Assembly: GCF_040939455.1 (NCBI RefSeq)
Contig: NC_134120.1
Coordinates: forward strand, 1,559,501 to 1,623,500
From: Microcebus murinus
Lineage: Eukaryota > Chordata > Mammalia > Primates > Cheirogaleidae
DNA: 64,000 nt
Reading direction: 5' to 3'
Shown: piece after piece, positions 22,931 to 35,226 of the stretch
How the letters are laid out: each line of letters starts with the position of its first letter
Numbering within the stretch: position 1 is the stretch's first letter
Translations under genes and position numbers: made by a program
Notes under the pieces: generated by a model
Database searches by the model: none
What the model saw: the letters and a program-made list of their open reading frames with translations, nothing else
What the model was told of the DNA's origin: nothing

Positions 22931-24895
22931 TAATGAGCGTAGTTGGTATGCATTCAGATATGAAATGAAATAAATGAGTTGTGCATGGTTCTTGTGCTAC
23001 TTCTAATTTTAATAGTGCTTGAAATCAGTGATGCTTCACAGGAACAGTCCACAAAACAGGAGTGATCTACTGAGAAAGGGCCGAGCCCAAAAATGCAGGA
23101 TGTGATTTCCCCAGAATACCTTCTGAAGCAAATGCACATAGTGCTTGCTGACCAAGACAGAAGCAGACACAACAAACGGGGGTAAAAAGCTGTGGGTACT
23201 GTGGGTAAGGTAGGAGTTGGGGTAGGGGGAAGATGTGTGTCTAAAGCTGGGATTTCCAGAGACAAAGGAACAAAATGCACAAGTCTGACAAATGGGAGCT
23301 TCTGTACCCAAACACCAGACGAAGTCTGGTTAAATTTAGTGAGGAAAGGAATGCCAGTCTTTGAAAACTGTTTAATAAGGAGAACAAAACCACCGATGGC
23401 GCATCCGTGAGCACGGCTTTGGAGGAATGGCTGGGACTCCTCAGCAGGCCAGGACGATACTGCTGCCCAGCGGGGTGCTTGGCAGGTGTGTGTGTCTGTC
23501 CTTAAGTGCTTAGTCTAGGGTTAGGGTGTTCTTCATTTACATAGATAGTGTTTCTGTGTTCTCTTAAAATTCAGCATTATTAAATTTTTATATATGGTTA
23601 TATATATATATGGTTTGTATACTTCTACATAGATCTTTTATGTATTTTATACATGTATGTGTATGTATGTGTATAGACACATGCACAGATTTTATGTATC
23701 CATGCTATACGAACATATAATATACACATATGTATTATGTGTGTGTGCGTGTGTCATGAGTACATGGAATTTTCTGTTAAGCTATTTCTCTCCCTCAGTG
23801 TTTGCAAACTCTATTCGCACCTTTGTCTCTGTTGATAAGGACGTCACGCGTCACGCGTGTGTAACCACGCAGCACGCAGTAGCACCACCGAGGGACCGCC
23901 AGTCTGGGATGCACGGCAAGCGTGCACCGTGGTCTACAGAAATGATCAGGTGAGGGTGGGGTCAAAGCAACGAGGATTTTAGACACACATTTTTGGCGCG
24001 CACAGCCGCAAACTGAAGAGGAACGGAAACGCTCCCGCTCGTGAGGCGCTGTCCCCACGCACACACGGCGTGCTTCTGTTTGAGCAGAAAAGCAATTATG
24101 TTTTTAATACACTTATATTCTACTCATCTCCCCGTCGTTCCGGGATAATGAGTCATTAGGAAAATATAATATTCAGCGGCGCAGCTCATTGCTCAGCGTG
24201 GACGGCCGCCGCGGCCCTGCGCGGAAGCACCTGGCAGTTTGCGGAGCCGGGACGTCAGCAGTTTCTGCCCGGGCACGGCCCCCATCCCCCACCCGACCGG
24301 TGTGAGCATCCCTGACTGCAGCCTTCTCCGCCACGCCTGAGCCAGCGCCACACCCTGGACGTCGCCACAGGCACACGGAACGCAGGTGAGGACTCCAAAA
24401 CTCCCTGTGTGGCGGCCGCCCCGGAGCAGGTGCAGAATGCCCAGGTGCCGCGACACGACCGGGCATCCACGTGTTCGATCGTCAGTGCGCCAATCATAAT
24501 GTAGTACACGTCTGCTGTGTTTCCCGTGAACAATCTTAGACGGGCATCCTGACCAGCAGGTGCATGTGGTGATGGCTGAGTCTGGAGGCAGGGAGGGGAT
24601 GCCTGGCGTCCTGTGCAGGGGCCGAGGCGACTTCCACTGACGCCCAGGTGACAGCCAGGCGCACAGGCCCCTGCAGCACAGGTGGCAGGGCAAAGGCGGC
24701 TCTGCCGGGACCGCCGTGGGGCACAGGGAACGCCAGCAAAGACTGGTCTTCGGGAGCCTCCCCGTCCTTGCGCTCAACGATTCGCAGCCTCAGAAGACAA
24801 CGCAGGCATGGACCCCAGGCGGCCGCCAGGGAGCTGTGCAGACCCTCGCCTGGGTCCAGGACCTTTTACCCCATGCACACCACGAAGCTGCTGTC
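22931..24895. other. Unique sequence with TATA/TG-rich tract, CpG-rich end
   Basis: A TA/TATG-rich low-complexity tract lies at 23585-23750. CpG-rich from 24195 to 24880 with overlapping open frames on both strands. No gene is recognised. Confidence 0.4.
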
Positions 24896-24908
24896 CAAAT
24901 GATGTTTT

Positions 24909-25251
24909 TTCTCTTTTTTGTTTTTTTTTTTGAGACAGAGTCTTGCTTTGTTGCCCAGGCTAGAGTGAGTGCCGTGGTGTCAGCCTGGCTCACAGCAACC
25001 TCAAACTCCTGGGCTCAAGTGACTTTCTTGCCTCAGCCTCCTGAGTAGCTGGGACTACAGGCATGCGCCACCATTCCTGGCTAATTTTTTTTTTTCTGTA
25101 TATTTTTAGTTGGCCAATTAATTTCTTTCTATTTATAGTAGAGACGGGGGTCTCCCTCTTGCTCAGGCTGGTTTCCAACTCCTGACCTCAATCTGCCTGC
25201 CTCGGCCTTCCAGAGTGCTAGAATTGCAGGCGTGAGCCACCACGCCCGGCC
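24909..25251 (-). mobile_element. Alu SINE, strepsirrhine type, full length
   Basis: Minus-strand dimer: poly-T, 'gagacagagtcttgctttgt', right arm with 'gtgtcagcctggctcacag', linker 'ttggccaatt', left arm ending 'cacgcccggcc'. Target duplications are caaatgatgtttt (24896-24908) and caagtgatgtttt (25252-25264), one mismatch in 13. Confidence 0.95.
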
Positions 25252-25264
25252 CAAGTGATGTTTT

Positions 25265-27227
25265 CATGGACCCAGGACGTACCGACTGCGTACACGTTGT
25301 GAGGCCCAGACAGCATTAAGGAAAAAGAAAAGATGTGATGTCTAATAGACTTTACAAATAATGAAAGTGTTTCAGGTCTTCGGGTCAGAGTCACAGTAAA
25401 CTTCAACCTTATAGTTTGCACGTATTAAAATTGTAGGCAGTACTGTATTTACTATCTTACGAAATGCCGCACTTGCTTACGCAGTGGCCGGTCCTGTGCT
25501 GCTGGGACATGTAAACGGCCACACAATTGCTGGCTTCTGGCCTGTGTCAGGAACGGTGGGCATTGTACACTCTTCATACAATCATGAGCCCGGAGTTTTT
25601 GCAACCTCAGAATGGTATTGACAGCATTTTGGCAATTTTCTGTAAAGTCATCATCAAAGAGCAAACACTCCATAATGTAGAACGTTGGCAGTCCTTTCCA
25701 TGGATAAATTTCTAAAAGAGTATTGAAGTAAAAAAAAAAATACCTAGTACATCTTTACCAAATGTAATATACAAACACTTCAAACAACTTTTCAAATCAA
25801 CCTTCTAATGATTTTTTATTGTGCCATTGAGAACATATTAGTAAATTTCTTTAAATTCTATACAAATACACACATATACAATACATGGGTCTAATTCTAT
25901 GCTTTAGGAGAAAAAAATATAGTATAAATTTCTCAAATCATTTTAAGCAAACATATTTTTTATCTATGCAAATATTGTCCATAAATAAATAAGTAGTCAA
26001 GGACTCCCAGTAAAAATCTACCCCCCCCCCCAATGAAAGCCATGGAGTATTTCCAGCCGTGTCAGATGCCGGGTGGGGGCACCGAGGCAGACCCCGCGGG
26101 TTTCTGTGTGAACATGGCACGATCATTCCTGAGTGACAGACCAGCATTGTTTGAAACACCTGCCCCAAGAAGGAGCTGCATCTCAATTCACTTCACGTGA
26201 GTAAAACACAGGCTTCACCTGTTGGAGATTTAGAAGGAAAACAGTCCCAGGGCTCCTACTGAGACTGCCGGGCTCGAGGTGTGTTGGAGACCAGTGGATG
26301 CCGAATGCCATAGACCGTCATGGTCATGGAAGCCAGGGACCCTTGCAGCTGTGGCCGGCTCTGCATCAGTCCCTGGCTTTGGGCTGAGCCCTGCCACCGT
26401 GTGGGGGGGAACGCTGCCACCTGGCGGCCACGGGCCAGCTCCACCAGGCCTGGCCACCGCCTTGCTCCTGAGCCTCCTGGACCCGGGGTTCTGCCGTGGC
26501 CCCTCCATATGCCCTACTGGGAAGCAGGTGGCGCCACCCCCCAGGGTGGCGGGCTTGGCCTGCAGTGCACCCGCTGTCTGTGAGCAGGCCCCACCTGGGG
26601 GCTCCAGGGGCACGGGAGAGGGGACAGCCCCGGAGCCTGGCTGGGCTGCAGGCACAGGGCGGCAGCCGCCCCAGGGACAGCGGGAAGGGCAGGAAGACAG
26701 CAGCTGCGCAGGGCGCGGCCAGGCGGCCCCTCCTGCCTCTGGAGCAGTGGCCCTGACCTCGGAGCAGTGGCCTCGTCCTCCGGGCTGTGGATGTTGGAGA
26801 CAGCGGGAAAACCAGGAGGAGCTCGCTGTTCAGACACTGCTGACGGAGAGCGGCCGTCCAGACGCACCCAGCGCCTGTCGACGTGTTTTAGAAACTAGAA
26901 CATCGGTCACGGAAATGTCCTGACTTAGACGCTTATTTACACTGGTTCACGTTCCCTTTCGTGTTTGAGATACACAGGGAGAACCCTTTTCTGTTCGTAA
27001 GAATTAATAAGTAATATTTTATAGATTTTCCCCATTATTTTAAAACACACGATCAGGATAAACATGATGCCTGTTTGGAAAAACACTAAAAATACCCAAA
27101 TTAGAGTAAAACACTTGTACCTTACAAGTGGGGGGGGGGGAGAAAAAATTGGCACTGATTTTTCCAATTTCAAACACATGAAAATCACTTGAGGGTCATC
27201 CTAAATTGATCAAGGGACGTCTTTAAA
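25265..27227. other. Unique sequence, no gene recognised
   Basis: AT-rich at 25700-26000, GC-rich at 26260-26880 with overlapping frames of up to 214 codons and no domains. Homopolymer runs: C at about 26021-26031 and G at about 27129-27138. Confidence 0.4.
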
Positions 27228-27312
27228 GAATATTCTTTTTTTAACATCAAAAATTCTCAAAAAACATTGAATATTCTTTTTTTTAACATCAAAACTTCTC
27301 AAAAAACATTGA
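27228..27312. repeat. Recent tandem duplication, period about 41 bp
   Basis: The segment from gaatattc through aaaaaacattg occurs twice (27228-27268 and 27269-27311). Copies differ by one base in the T-run length and one substitution. Confidence 0.9.
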
Positions 27313-28666
27313 CAGAATTTATACTTTCACAGCAGGTATGTTGCTTAGCATACACACACTCATAACCAGAGTGTAAATATCCAGAAATATTTATATAAAT
27401 ATAATAAATATTGCAAGGAAAAGAAATCACAAACCACTTTCTCTATAATGACTATTTAAATTTTTAAAAAATATAGGTACTAATTTTTTCTTTTGTACTA
27501 GACTATATTGAGCCTAAAGGAAACTTGAACTAATTTTCAAGCATGCACCAATAAATCTCTATGTGTAACAATGTGTTTTTTTGATGGTAAAATAGAAGAC
27601 TCAGTTCTGGTCCCACTAATTCTGTAATAACAGTCCTATCAGTTACTGTTTGAGACACAAAAGCTCAACACGGTCTCCAGAGCTGCCGGTTAGATCTCGC
27701 CAGCTTCCGTCGGGAACACGGGACTCGGCGTGTTTGCCGCTTGGAGAGCTTGTCTTCCTGTGTACTGTGTGAAGTCGTGGACACATTGTAATGCACACAG
27801 CACGCATAGCTTTTCTCCTCTGAAAACTATCTTCGCAAGTCAGAGCCCCTGACCCATCATCGTAAAGAAGGCATCTGCCTTCTGCCTCTGACCGGGAACC
27901 CCAGATTTCTGAGGTAGCTCAGCCCCAACCCCAGGAACCTCGGTTTGCTTTGCTCTTCCAACGGGCTCAGAGCAGATGCCGGTTCTTGGCAGATGACAAA
28001 GCCAACGCCAGTCAGAAAACGCTGTCTGCACAGGGCGTCGCCATTCCCTCCATCCTCCCTCCCTGGGTGCGATTTCTTTGCAGCTACCTACGTTTAGCAA
28101 TGTATCTCTGACACATTCAAAACAAAAATCAGGCTTTTCCTAAGAAAAGCAGAAACTCATTTTTGTATTATTGACGTTGAAATTGCAAATATCTGTGTGC
28201 CTAGTGAAGAAACCAAATGCAAGTATGTTATGCATAGTAAAAAGCTACCTTGTATCCCAGCACTAAAATCACAAACTATTTCTTTTAATGTATTTACTAC
28301 TGATTTTATAATTCTTTTTAAATATTTTCTCATCAACTTATTTTCTTTAAAAGGCAAAAATAAGGCTGTTCATATTTTTAAATCGCCAAGTCAGAACTTG
28401 TTTAACTTCATAGTTTCATCAACATTGAGTTTGAGATTATAAACATTTAGAGCAGAAACAAAATCAGATGGAAATCATCAGAGAGAGGTTGAAAGTGAAT
28501 TAACCCACTGGCTGGTATTTGGAACCAAGAAGTGCGTTTCCATGTAAATGGCAGTGTTTGGAATTTCCTAGTTCTGGCAACCTGAGGGTTGACAGGGGTT
28601 TAAGGTTTTCTGTGTCAAAGGATGTCCCTACTCACACGCAGCTGGCTACAGTTTGGTTCAGTTAAC
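27313..28666. other. AT-rich unique sequence, nothing recognised
   Basis: Low-GC sequence with a GC-richer island at 27660-28080. No coding frame with recognisable content. Confidence 0.4.
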
Positions 28667-28680
28667 AAGAATAAAATACA

Positions 28681-29060
28681 GGCCGGGCGCGGTGGCTCAC
28701 ACCCGTAATCCCAGCACTCTGGGAGGCCGAGGTGGGCGGATCGCTTGAGCTCAGAGGTTCGAGACCAGCCTGAGCAAGAACGAGACCCCGTCTCTACTAA
28801 AAACAGAAAGAAATTATCTGGACTACTAAAAATCTACATATGGAAAAAACTAGCCGGGCACGGTGGCGCATGCCTGTAGTCCCAGCTACTCGGGAGGCTG
28901 AGGCAGGAGGATCGCTTGAGCCCAGGAGTTGGAGGTTGCTGTGAGCTAGGCTGACGCCACGGCACTCACTCTAGCCCGGGCAACAGAGTGAGACTCTGTC
29001 TCAAAAAATAAAATAAAATAAAATAAAATAAAATAAAATAAAATAAAATAAAATAAAATA
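28681..29060 (+). mobile_element. Alu SINE, strepsirrhine type, with long (TAAAA)n tail
   Basis: Starts ggccgggcgcggtggctcac; both arms and the 'gctaggctgacgccacggc' right-arm signature are present. The tail is a pure AAAAT pentanucleotide run of about 54 bp (29007-29060), a likely polymorphic microsatellite. Target duplications aagaataaaa lie at 28667-28676 and 29061-29070. The linker differs from the other three copies. Confidence 0.95.
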
Positions 29061-29070
29061 AAGAATAAAA

Positions 29071-30429
29071 GAAAGAGCCAGTTTCAAAGGGCCCCACAGA
29101 AAAGCTTCTGTCGGAAGGGTGCGGGAATCAGCATGGCGGGCAGAGGCGGGTTCACGGCGCTCCCATGGAGACGCAGGTAGAGCAGCATCCGTCTCTCCTG
29201 CTGACCGGCTGACCGGCTGACCGGCCTCTCGCCCCTGCGGAGTCTGAGACAGGCAGCGCTGGGCCCTGCAGCCGGCCGGAGGGGTCACCGCACCAGCGAC
29301 CGCCAGGCTGCTGCGCTGCTAGACTCACAGATCCCGCCCGGGACGCCAGGAGCCCTGGGTATTGTCGGGCTGTGCTGCCACAGAGACGGCGCCGGCTGTG
29401 GGCAGGACGCAGCGCAGACGAGCCCTCACACGCACGCACACCTGCCGGCGTGGAGACTCGCCCGCAGGCTTGGTTAAGGGTAACAGTCGGGCGGTCCTGT
29501 CAGCTGCGTGAAGGCGCGGCTGCGTGATCTGACAGCAGAGTAAGGCCCCGTCAGCGTGCACACGGCCCAAGCAGAAGGAGATCGAAATCCCGATTTTCTT
29601 CTCATTAAATTTGAGTTCCTATTTTAGCAAGGAGTATCGTTTTGTTTTCTTGCATGTTTCAAGGCACGCGGGGATAAACTCGCACAAGTGCCCGCTTGGT
29701 TGTGGCGCAAGGCTCGAGCCGCAGGTCTGAGAGCGCCGGGCGGGGCCCAGGCGGGCTCTCACCTTCGCGGGGCCTCGCCCCTGCCTGGCAAAGTCAGCTG
29801 CAGACCTGTCTGCTTCCAGACGGTGGGAGGGGCTGAAAAGTCTCTGGGCCAGACAAGACCTCCACCATCGATTGGCAGCTAGGTTATTTTGACGTTTGCT
29901 GGAGGAAAATGGCATTTAATACTGGACTGCGTTTTCTCTCAAGAGTTACCTTTGGGGTGACACAATTAGAGACGAGACAGTTGTGGGGACCCTCTCTTGC
30001 TGGTCGCTCAGAACGACCCGCACTCAAAACCAGGCATCAGCAAATCTCTTCCGTGCAGGACCAGATATCAAGTATCTCCAGCCACCTGAAGGTCACGTGG
30101 TCTCCGTCCCAACGCCTCCCGCAATGACCCGACCTGCTGTTGATGCACAACGTCGGCCACTGACCTCCCGCGTCCGGGAGGGAGCGTGGCCCCATGCTCA
30201 AGAGTGGGTGGATGGGCTTGTGGGCCGTGGCTTGTCCACCCTGCTCAAAACCACTGCCCCTGTCAGAGTTCGCGTCCCTTGAAGTGACTTCGTTTCGCTT
30301 TGGAAAATACGGTCACCATAATTATAGAACAAGTCGTCTCCAAACCATGCTCATCCTCTCAACTTTGGCCATAAAGCATCACCTCAATATTCCATGCATT
30401 CTTGGAGGTAAGGAGAACATTTAGTATAT
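29071..30429. other. GC-rich unique block, no gene recognised
   Basis: CpG-rich at 29110-29560 with a short 8-bp tandem (ctgaccgg, three copies at about 29199-29224). Frames on the minus strand (81-98 codons) overlap and have no domains. Confidence 0.45.
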
Positions 30430-30960
30430 TTTTGAGTGCAGGAATGGAAATTATTTTAAAAACTTTTATACACAGATAATTTCTTTCACACTCACTTTCT
30501 ATCTACATATATGACAGAGATATTTTACATAGGAATAAATTTCCTGCTTTGGAGCATAGCATACTGCAGCGGGACTTTTGTAATTCCAGCAAGTAGAACA
30601 ACTGCTATCATGAAAGTTTCTAATTTTAACCACCGTTACTAAGAACTTGGAGATAAATACTCAGGCAAGGCATTTAAAACGTTGCATCTTGCAATTATCT
30701 ATTTAATCAAATACTTGACCCAAGGACAGCAAATGTGACCCGAGGAGTAGAGAAAATAATTTCATCCTTTAATTGAGGATTGGGATAATTAAATGTTTCG
30801 TGTAGTGATTTTCGTTAATTGGCATCTGTGTTACACTTGTATCAAGATATGACAACAAAGTGTCACAGCTGATCCCCATGTGGAAAATAGTGATTGCCAT
30901 GCTTTCCGGTGGTATTTGAAATAGAAAATAACCTAGATAAGATAATTAGAGGCCAACCTG
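30430..30960. promoter_or_regulatory. Candidate conserved non-coding element (inference)
   Basis: About 530 bp of repeat-free AT-rich sequence with homeodomain-like cores ('cctttaattgaggattggg', 'ataattaaatg', 'cgttaattgg'). It ends near the purine-rich segment before 31000. No coding frame. The call is by texture only. Confidence 0.3.
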
Positions 30961-31290
30961 ATCGAGAGATGCTTAATACCAGACGTTTTCATCTGATCAT
31001 GCTCCAGACTGCGGGTGCTGTTGAAGACGCCATGTGCAGGGCGGGCGGACTGTGGTTCCCTAGCAGAATTGCTGAGGTCACAAAGCACGATGCTGCAGTT
31101 TTGAAAACTGTCACAGGTTTGTGTTTAGGAATAAAACTGGGACTGAGGTACTCCTTTCATTTGAGAAATTCCAGTTCCAATGCTCAAGAGGCAGATCTAA
31201 TACTCTCATTATAGGTGCAGAATTGTGAGGAAAACAGCACATTTCTTGCTGGGAGTCTGAAAGCTCCCTGGAAGGACCACCATCATCAAT
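30961..31290. other. Unique sequence, nothing recognised
   Basis: A 106-codon plus frame (30894-31214) has no recognised domain and is weak evidence for coding. Confidence 0.35.
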
Positions 31291-31291
31291 T

Positions 31292-31293
<2 letters not shown>

Positions 31294-31371
<78 letters not shown>
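31294..31371. repeat. (TC)n microsatellite
   Basis: Nearly pure CT run of about 78 bp, followed by an imperfect TCTTTTC extension. Confidence 0.97.
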
Positions 31372-31374
<3 letters not shown>

Positions 31375-31608
31375 TTTCTCTTCCCAGTCTCTCCCTCAGT
31401 CTTTCCCAAAATTTGATTAGAGATTCTGCCATCCTTTGCTAAATCCAGACTCAGGGATAATGACTAACACTGGACATCTTCAGCGTTGGTAAGTGGCAGT
31501 TTGAAAATTATATCAAAAGAAGGAAACATTTTAAAAATAGCTGTTTAACATCCTCTGTAAAAACCATGTTTTTTTCATTCCTGCAGGGTACTTTATCTTC
31601 AAAAGATA

Positions 31609-31610
<2 letters not shown>

Positions 31611-31647
<37 letters not shown>

Positions 31648-31687
31648 TTGTAGATATGTACATATATATATATATATATATTTTTTT
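31611..31687. repeat. Compound (CA)n-(TA)n microsatellite
   Basis: CA run at 31611-31642, a TATATTTGTAGATATGTA spacer, then a TA run at about 31663-31680 and a short poly-T. Confidence 0.95.
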
Positions 31688-32329
31688 AAGACAAAGTATT
31701 TGCTATTCTAAAAAACATTTTATCTTTTAGTTGGGAATTGTATCAGTAGTTTTCTAGACATAAGCTAAGGAAACGAATAAAAAAGCAAGTAAATAAAATG
31801 TTTTTCGGGTCAGCTATTTTTCTCATTTTAGCACACACACTACTGTACATTTGGTGGTACTTATTTAATGTTTCTAATTAAGTGAAATGGTTTTGCTAAT
31901 TCTGAATCTTCATTTACTGTAATTGTAGACCTAAGCACTCCCAGTAGGATCAGTAGGATTCCTTTCGAGATAGTTTTAGCTTCACTGTGATTGTGCACAT
32001 GGTGGCTACAGGAATAACCCATTTAATTCTTTAGCCATACAGGCTCATGGCAACATTGATGGGTTTCCAGGTTCTCTCTCCCTCCCGCTCTCTCTCTCTC
32101 CCCCTCTCCCTCTCTCTCTGTCTCTGGAGACAGACCTTGACACATCAAATAAACTCTCCTCTCCCCCAATAAATAGTAAATAACTGCAGTTCAGTCTCGA
32201 TGTGGCTACACAGCTATGCAAAACCCACTGTGGGTCTGCTGCACTGTGTCCCCTTTACTGCCTGAGACGAGAAGGAAATGAGCTTCCTGACCTTTCCCGG
32301 CTATGCGTCTCCTGAAGGGAAATCGCTCT
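31688..32329. other. AT-rich unique sequence with TC-rich tract
   Basis: Unique sequence with homeodomain-like TAATTAAG near 31876. A degenerate CT/CCCT tract lies at 32074-32128. No gene. Confidence 0.45.
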
Positions 32330-32650
32330 TGCTTGCAAAGGTGTCTTTATGAGACTTACAGTGATTTCCCCGTTGTACAACCGAGGACGCTTCATCACCG
32401 TGCCCGTGTGTTTTAGGACTTTTCATAGCAAAAAAAAAAAACCAAAAATAGCTTCAATTAAGCTCTATGGCCCATTTCGCAATTCTCCTTTAGCGTTGAG
32501 GAGCTGAGCGGCCTAGGAGTTGACCACTTTATGTGATGACACGAGTTTTTAATAAGCAATGAATGACCCAGCATCCACAGTGACTAAGCCATCTATTGAT
32601 AGCGCCAGACAGACTTTCCTCCATCTAGGACAAAAGGTCACAAGGAACAG
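32330..32650. promoter_or_regulatory. Candidate conserved non-coding element (inference)
   Basis: Repeat-free block of balanced composition: 'ttcaattaagctctatggcccat', 'ctttatgtgatgac', 'ctattgatag'. It lacks any repeat family and any coding frame. Weak evidence. Confidence 0.25.
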
Positions 32651-32821
32651 TTCCGGGAGCTGCTCTCCGTGGCAGGGAGGTGAGGGAGGGTGCCGGAATG
32701 TCAGAGGGTCAGAAGGGACGGCGGCGCAGAGCCCCTGGCATCTGCGGGCTGGGGGTGGTTTCCCCAAAGACCCAACCGCAGGGGAGTTACGGGCGCCCGC
32801 CCGGGCTTGGCGGGGGCAGGA

Positions 32822-32841
32822 GGGGTGAGGGGAGGGGAGGG
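32822..32841 (+). other. Potential G-quadruplex motif
   Basis: Four G-runs (4, 4, 4 and 3) with loops of 3, 1 and 1 bases. They sit in a G-rich purine tract running from about 32810 to 32860. Confidence 0.7.
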
Positions 32842-32904
32842 AGCGAGGGAAGCGGGGCGGTAGCGATGCACGTTGCAGGCACAGCGGGGCTGACCCAGCT
32901 TAAA

Positions 32905-33120
32905 AGCAATGCATAAGCAAATACATGGAATATATGGAGAAAACGTCTGAAAGGCTATAAATTACAGTGTGAATATGATTACCGGTTAGTGGCAAGATGA
33001 TAGGCGGTTTTTACTTTCTTTACTTTGCCTCTATGGTTTCCACATTTTCTACAACAAATTTAATTTTAATTAAATTAATTTTAATTTAATTTTAATCATT
33101 AATTTTAATCATTTTCATAA
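32905..33120 (+). mobile_element. Ancient L1M 3'-end fragment
   Basis: Matches the tail type of old L1s: 'ggagaaaacgtctgaaaggctata', 'accggttagtggc', 'ttactttctttactttgcct', 'ccacattttctacaac'. It is followed by an AT-only TTAATTTTAA repeat (33057-33115). Confidence 0.65.
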
Positions 33121-33600
33121 GAAAAACTGTGAAAAGTAATTCAAAATTCCAATGTTTAAAAGAGTATAATACTGCTAACAACAAAATGAATAGACAAATA
33201 AATGAAAAGGAAATAGACAATCCAAAATCTGGTCTCCTTTTGTACAAGCAATGTACCCATAAACTCATTATTATTACAGATTGATGGACAAAAGGATAAT
33301 GGTTCAATGCCATTTCTGATGAAACTAGTTGCCTCTTAGAAGAAAGAAAAGAAAAAACAAAGTTCAATCCTTACCTCCCAGAGTACTCACACGTATGATT
33401 TACATCTGTGTTCTCACATTTACGTCAGCGTAAATTAATGCCACACAGATTAAAGACTGAAGGTGAAAAATGATATCATGCAGGGAAAGAACAAACATTT
33501 GGTGTGCAGGTAAATGGGAAAACACACTTTAAATAACAATTCACGTAGAGGAGACTGCAAAGCAAAGAAGATAAGTACATGGCAGCTGTTATAAACGTTA
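33121..33600. other. AT-rich sequence, possibly L1-derived
   Basis: A-rich after 33400 and plausibly part of the L1 fragment that follows, but no diagnostic motif was found. No gene. Confidence 0.35.
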
Positions 33601-34280
33601 GCACTGTCATGAACACCATGAGTAAAATTTAAAGCTTACAAACAAATTATGGACAGACAAAGGGTTACTCTTCACATTGCTTTAAAGAGCTCCTGCAAAT
33701 CATTACGATTTAAAAGGAAGTGGGTAAAAGGCCTTAACAGACGATCCGAGAGAAGGAACACAAACCAAACAGCCATTGACCCAGAGAAGAAGCCCGAATC
33801 TAATAAGCAAATGGCAGCTACTCCAATGCATCATCTTCATTGACAAATAAAATCGGCTGGAATTTAAGCAAATTATAATGCCAATGTTGACAAGGTTATA
33901 GTTAAATGAGCAATCATCTCAAAACCGGGGAAGGAGCATATTCAATTTTCAGAATTTCCAGGAGGGCAATTTGGGGCCTTTTGATGTGTTCACCATGTCC
34001 TTCTCCTGAGAAACAACTTGGGTAAACAATGCAAAAACTCATGAACAAAAATTTAAATCACAACACATTTGCAACAGAAAATAAATGGAAAATAGTTTTT
34101 ATTCCAACGAAGGAATGACAAAATTAACTGTAACATATCTATTAGGTGGAATAGTATGCAGCCATTAACACATACATTTTTAATGAATATCTGCAAAAAT
34201 ATTGTTTTGATATTACATGAATCTAGATTTTGTGAAATCATACTCGTAGAAAAATAAATATACCAGTATTTTAATATTGA
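33601..34280 (+). mobile_element. Ancient L1M fragment, ORF2 3' and downstream part
   Basis: Motifs of old L1: 'gcaaatcattacgatttaaa', 'ggtggaatagtatgcagccatt' (34146-34167) and the A-rich stretch after it. The plus strand is non-coding through stops. The 3' end of a similar L1 type lies just upstream at 32905-33120, so these are two fragments or one rearranged copy. Confidence 0.6.
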
Positions 34281-34917
34281 GGCATCTCTTGATGGTGGAA
34301 CAAGGTGCATCTTTTTACTCTGCCAAATATTTGTTCTCAAATTCTAAACACAGAAAACTAATCAACCACAAGGAGGTTTTGTTGTTTTGTTTTTGTCCTG
34401 TGCGTGTGTTCCCCATGGAGGAGCCGGGCTCAGGTGTGCCAGGCGTGAGCGGGCACCTGCAGGGGATGCCCGGAAGAGGAAGAGCCGGCCACAGCCTTCC
34501 GCGGCACGAAACGCTTGTGTTTGCAGATCAGTGACTAGAATCATTAGGGTTACAGCAATAATTCCTGGCCGAAAATATCTTCATGCTCACAGGGGAAACT
34601 GCATTTAGAAAGATCAAGACTCCTCTGCAAAGTTTACAGATGTCTAAAATAACAACCTCCTCCTTATAGTGAAGGTTATTTCAGGAAATGGAAATGTGGA
34701 GCACAAGGAGAGTTTGCAGGTGACACAGAGTTAAAACAGAGATTAAAGCGGGGGTAGGGGGTGGGGGGAGCAGGTGCGTGACAGACCATGGCAGAGTTGA
34801 GTCTTTTATTGCTCTCGGCTGGCGGAGTCAGATACGCCTAAGCATCTGGGGCAGAAGCTACATCCTAACCTCACTGTGCAGTCTGTGATCTGATACACAT
34901 TCATGTTTATTGATTTT
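34281..34917. other. Unique sequence, nothing recognised
   Basis: Overlapping short frames at 34362-34608. A G-rich run at about 34747-34769 has only three G-runs, so it does not meet the usual quadruplex pattern. Confidence 0.4.
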
Positions 34918-34970
34918 CATATCATAGACATCGTGCTTTTCTGTTGAAAAAGCACGATGTCTATGATATG
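34918..34970. repeat. Perfect 23-bp inverted repeat, 7-nt spacer
   Basis: The arm at 34918-34940 is the exact reverse complement of 34948-34970; the spacer is ctgttga. Perfect identity of both arms in otherwise diverged DNA points to a recent event such as fold-back template switching. Confidence 0.95.
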
Positions 34971-35035
34971 GGCTAGAGAGAGTCCATTTATTCTCTCTAT
35001 TTATTCAGTGGGCTAGAGAGAGTCCATTTATTCTC
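34969..35035. repeat. 27-bp direct repeat, period 40
   Basis: The block from tgggctagagag to tttattctc at 34969-34995 recurs exactly at 35009-35035. It starts inside the right arm of the perfect inverted repeat. Confidence 0.95.
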
Positions 35036-35206
35036 ATGGATTCCATTTTCACACCTTTTCTGCATCTGTGCTATTTTGTCAATGCTTGCACCCTGGCCTT
35101 GGAGTTACCTGGAGTTTTTTGTGCAGCAGGGACGTCGGCCCTTTGTGATGTATATTGCAAAGACTTTCTTCTAGTTTGTCATTTGTCTTTGACCACCCCT
35201 GCCAAA

Positions 35207-35226
35207 ACACACACACACACACACAC
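35207..35226. repeat. (CA)n microsatellite
   Basis: Ten CA units within an otherwise unique stretch. Confidence 0.9.

Noticed and set aside
23512..23530. Telomere-like gggttaggg
   Set aside because: Only about one and a half units, expected by chance.
28755..28775. tRNA-like B box (ggttcgagacc)
   Set aside because: It is the internal promoter B box of the Alu, not a tRNA gene.
34747..34769. G-rich run as quadruplex
   Set aside because: Only three separable G-runs are present.
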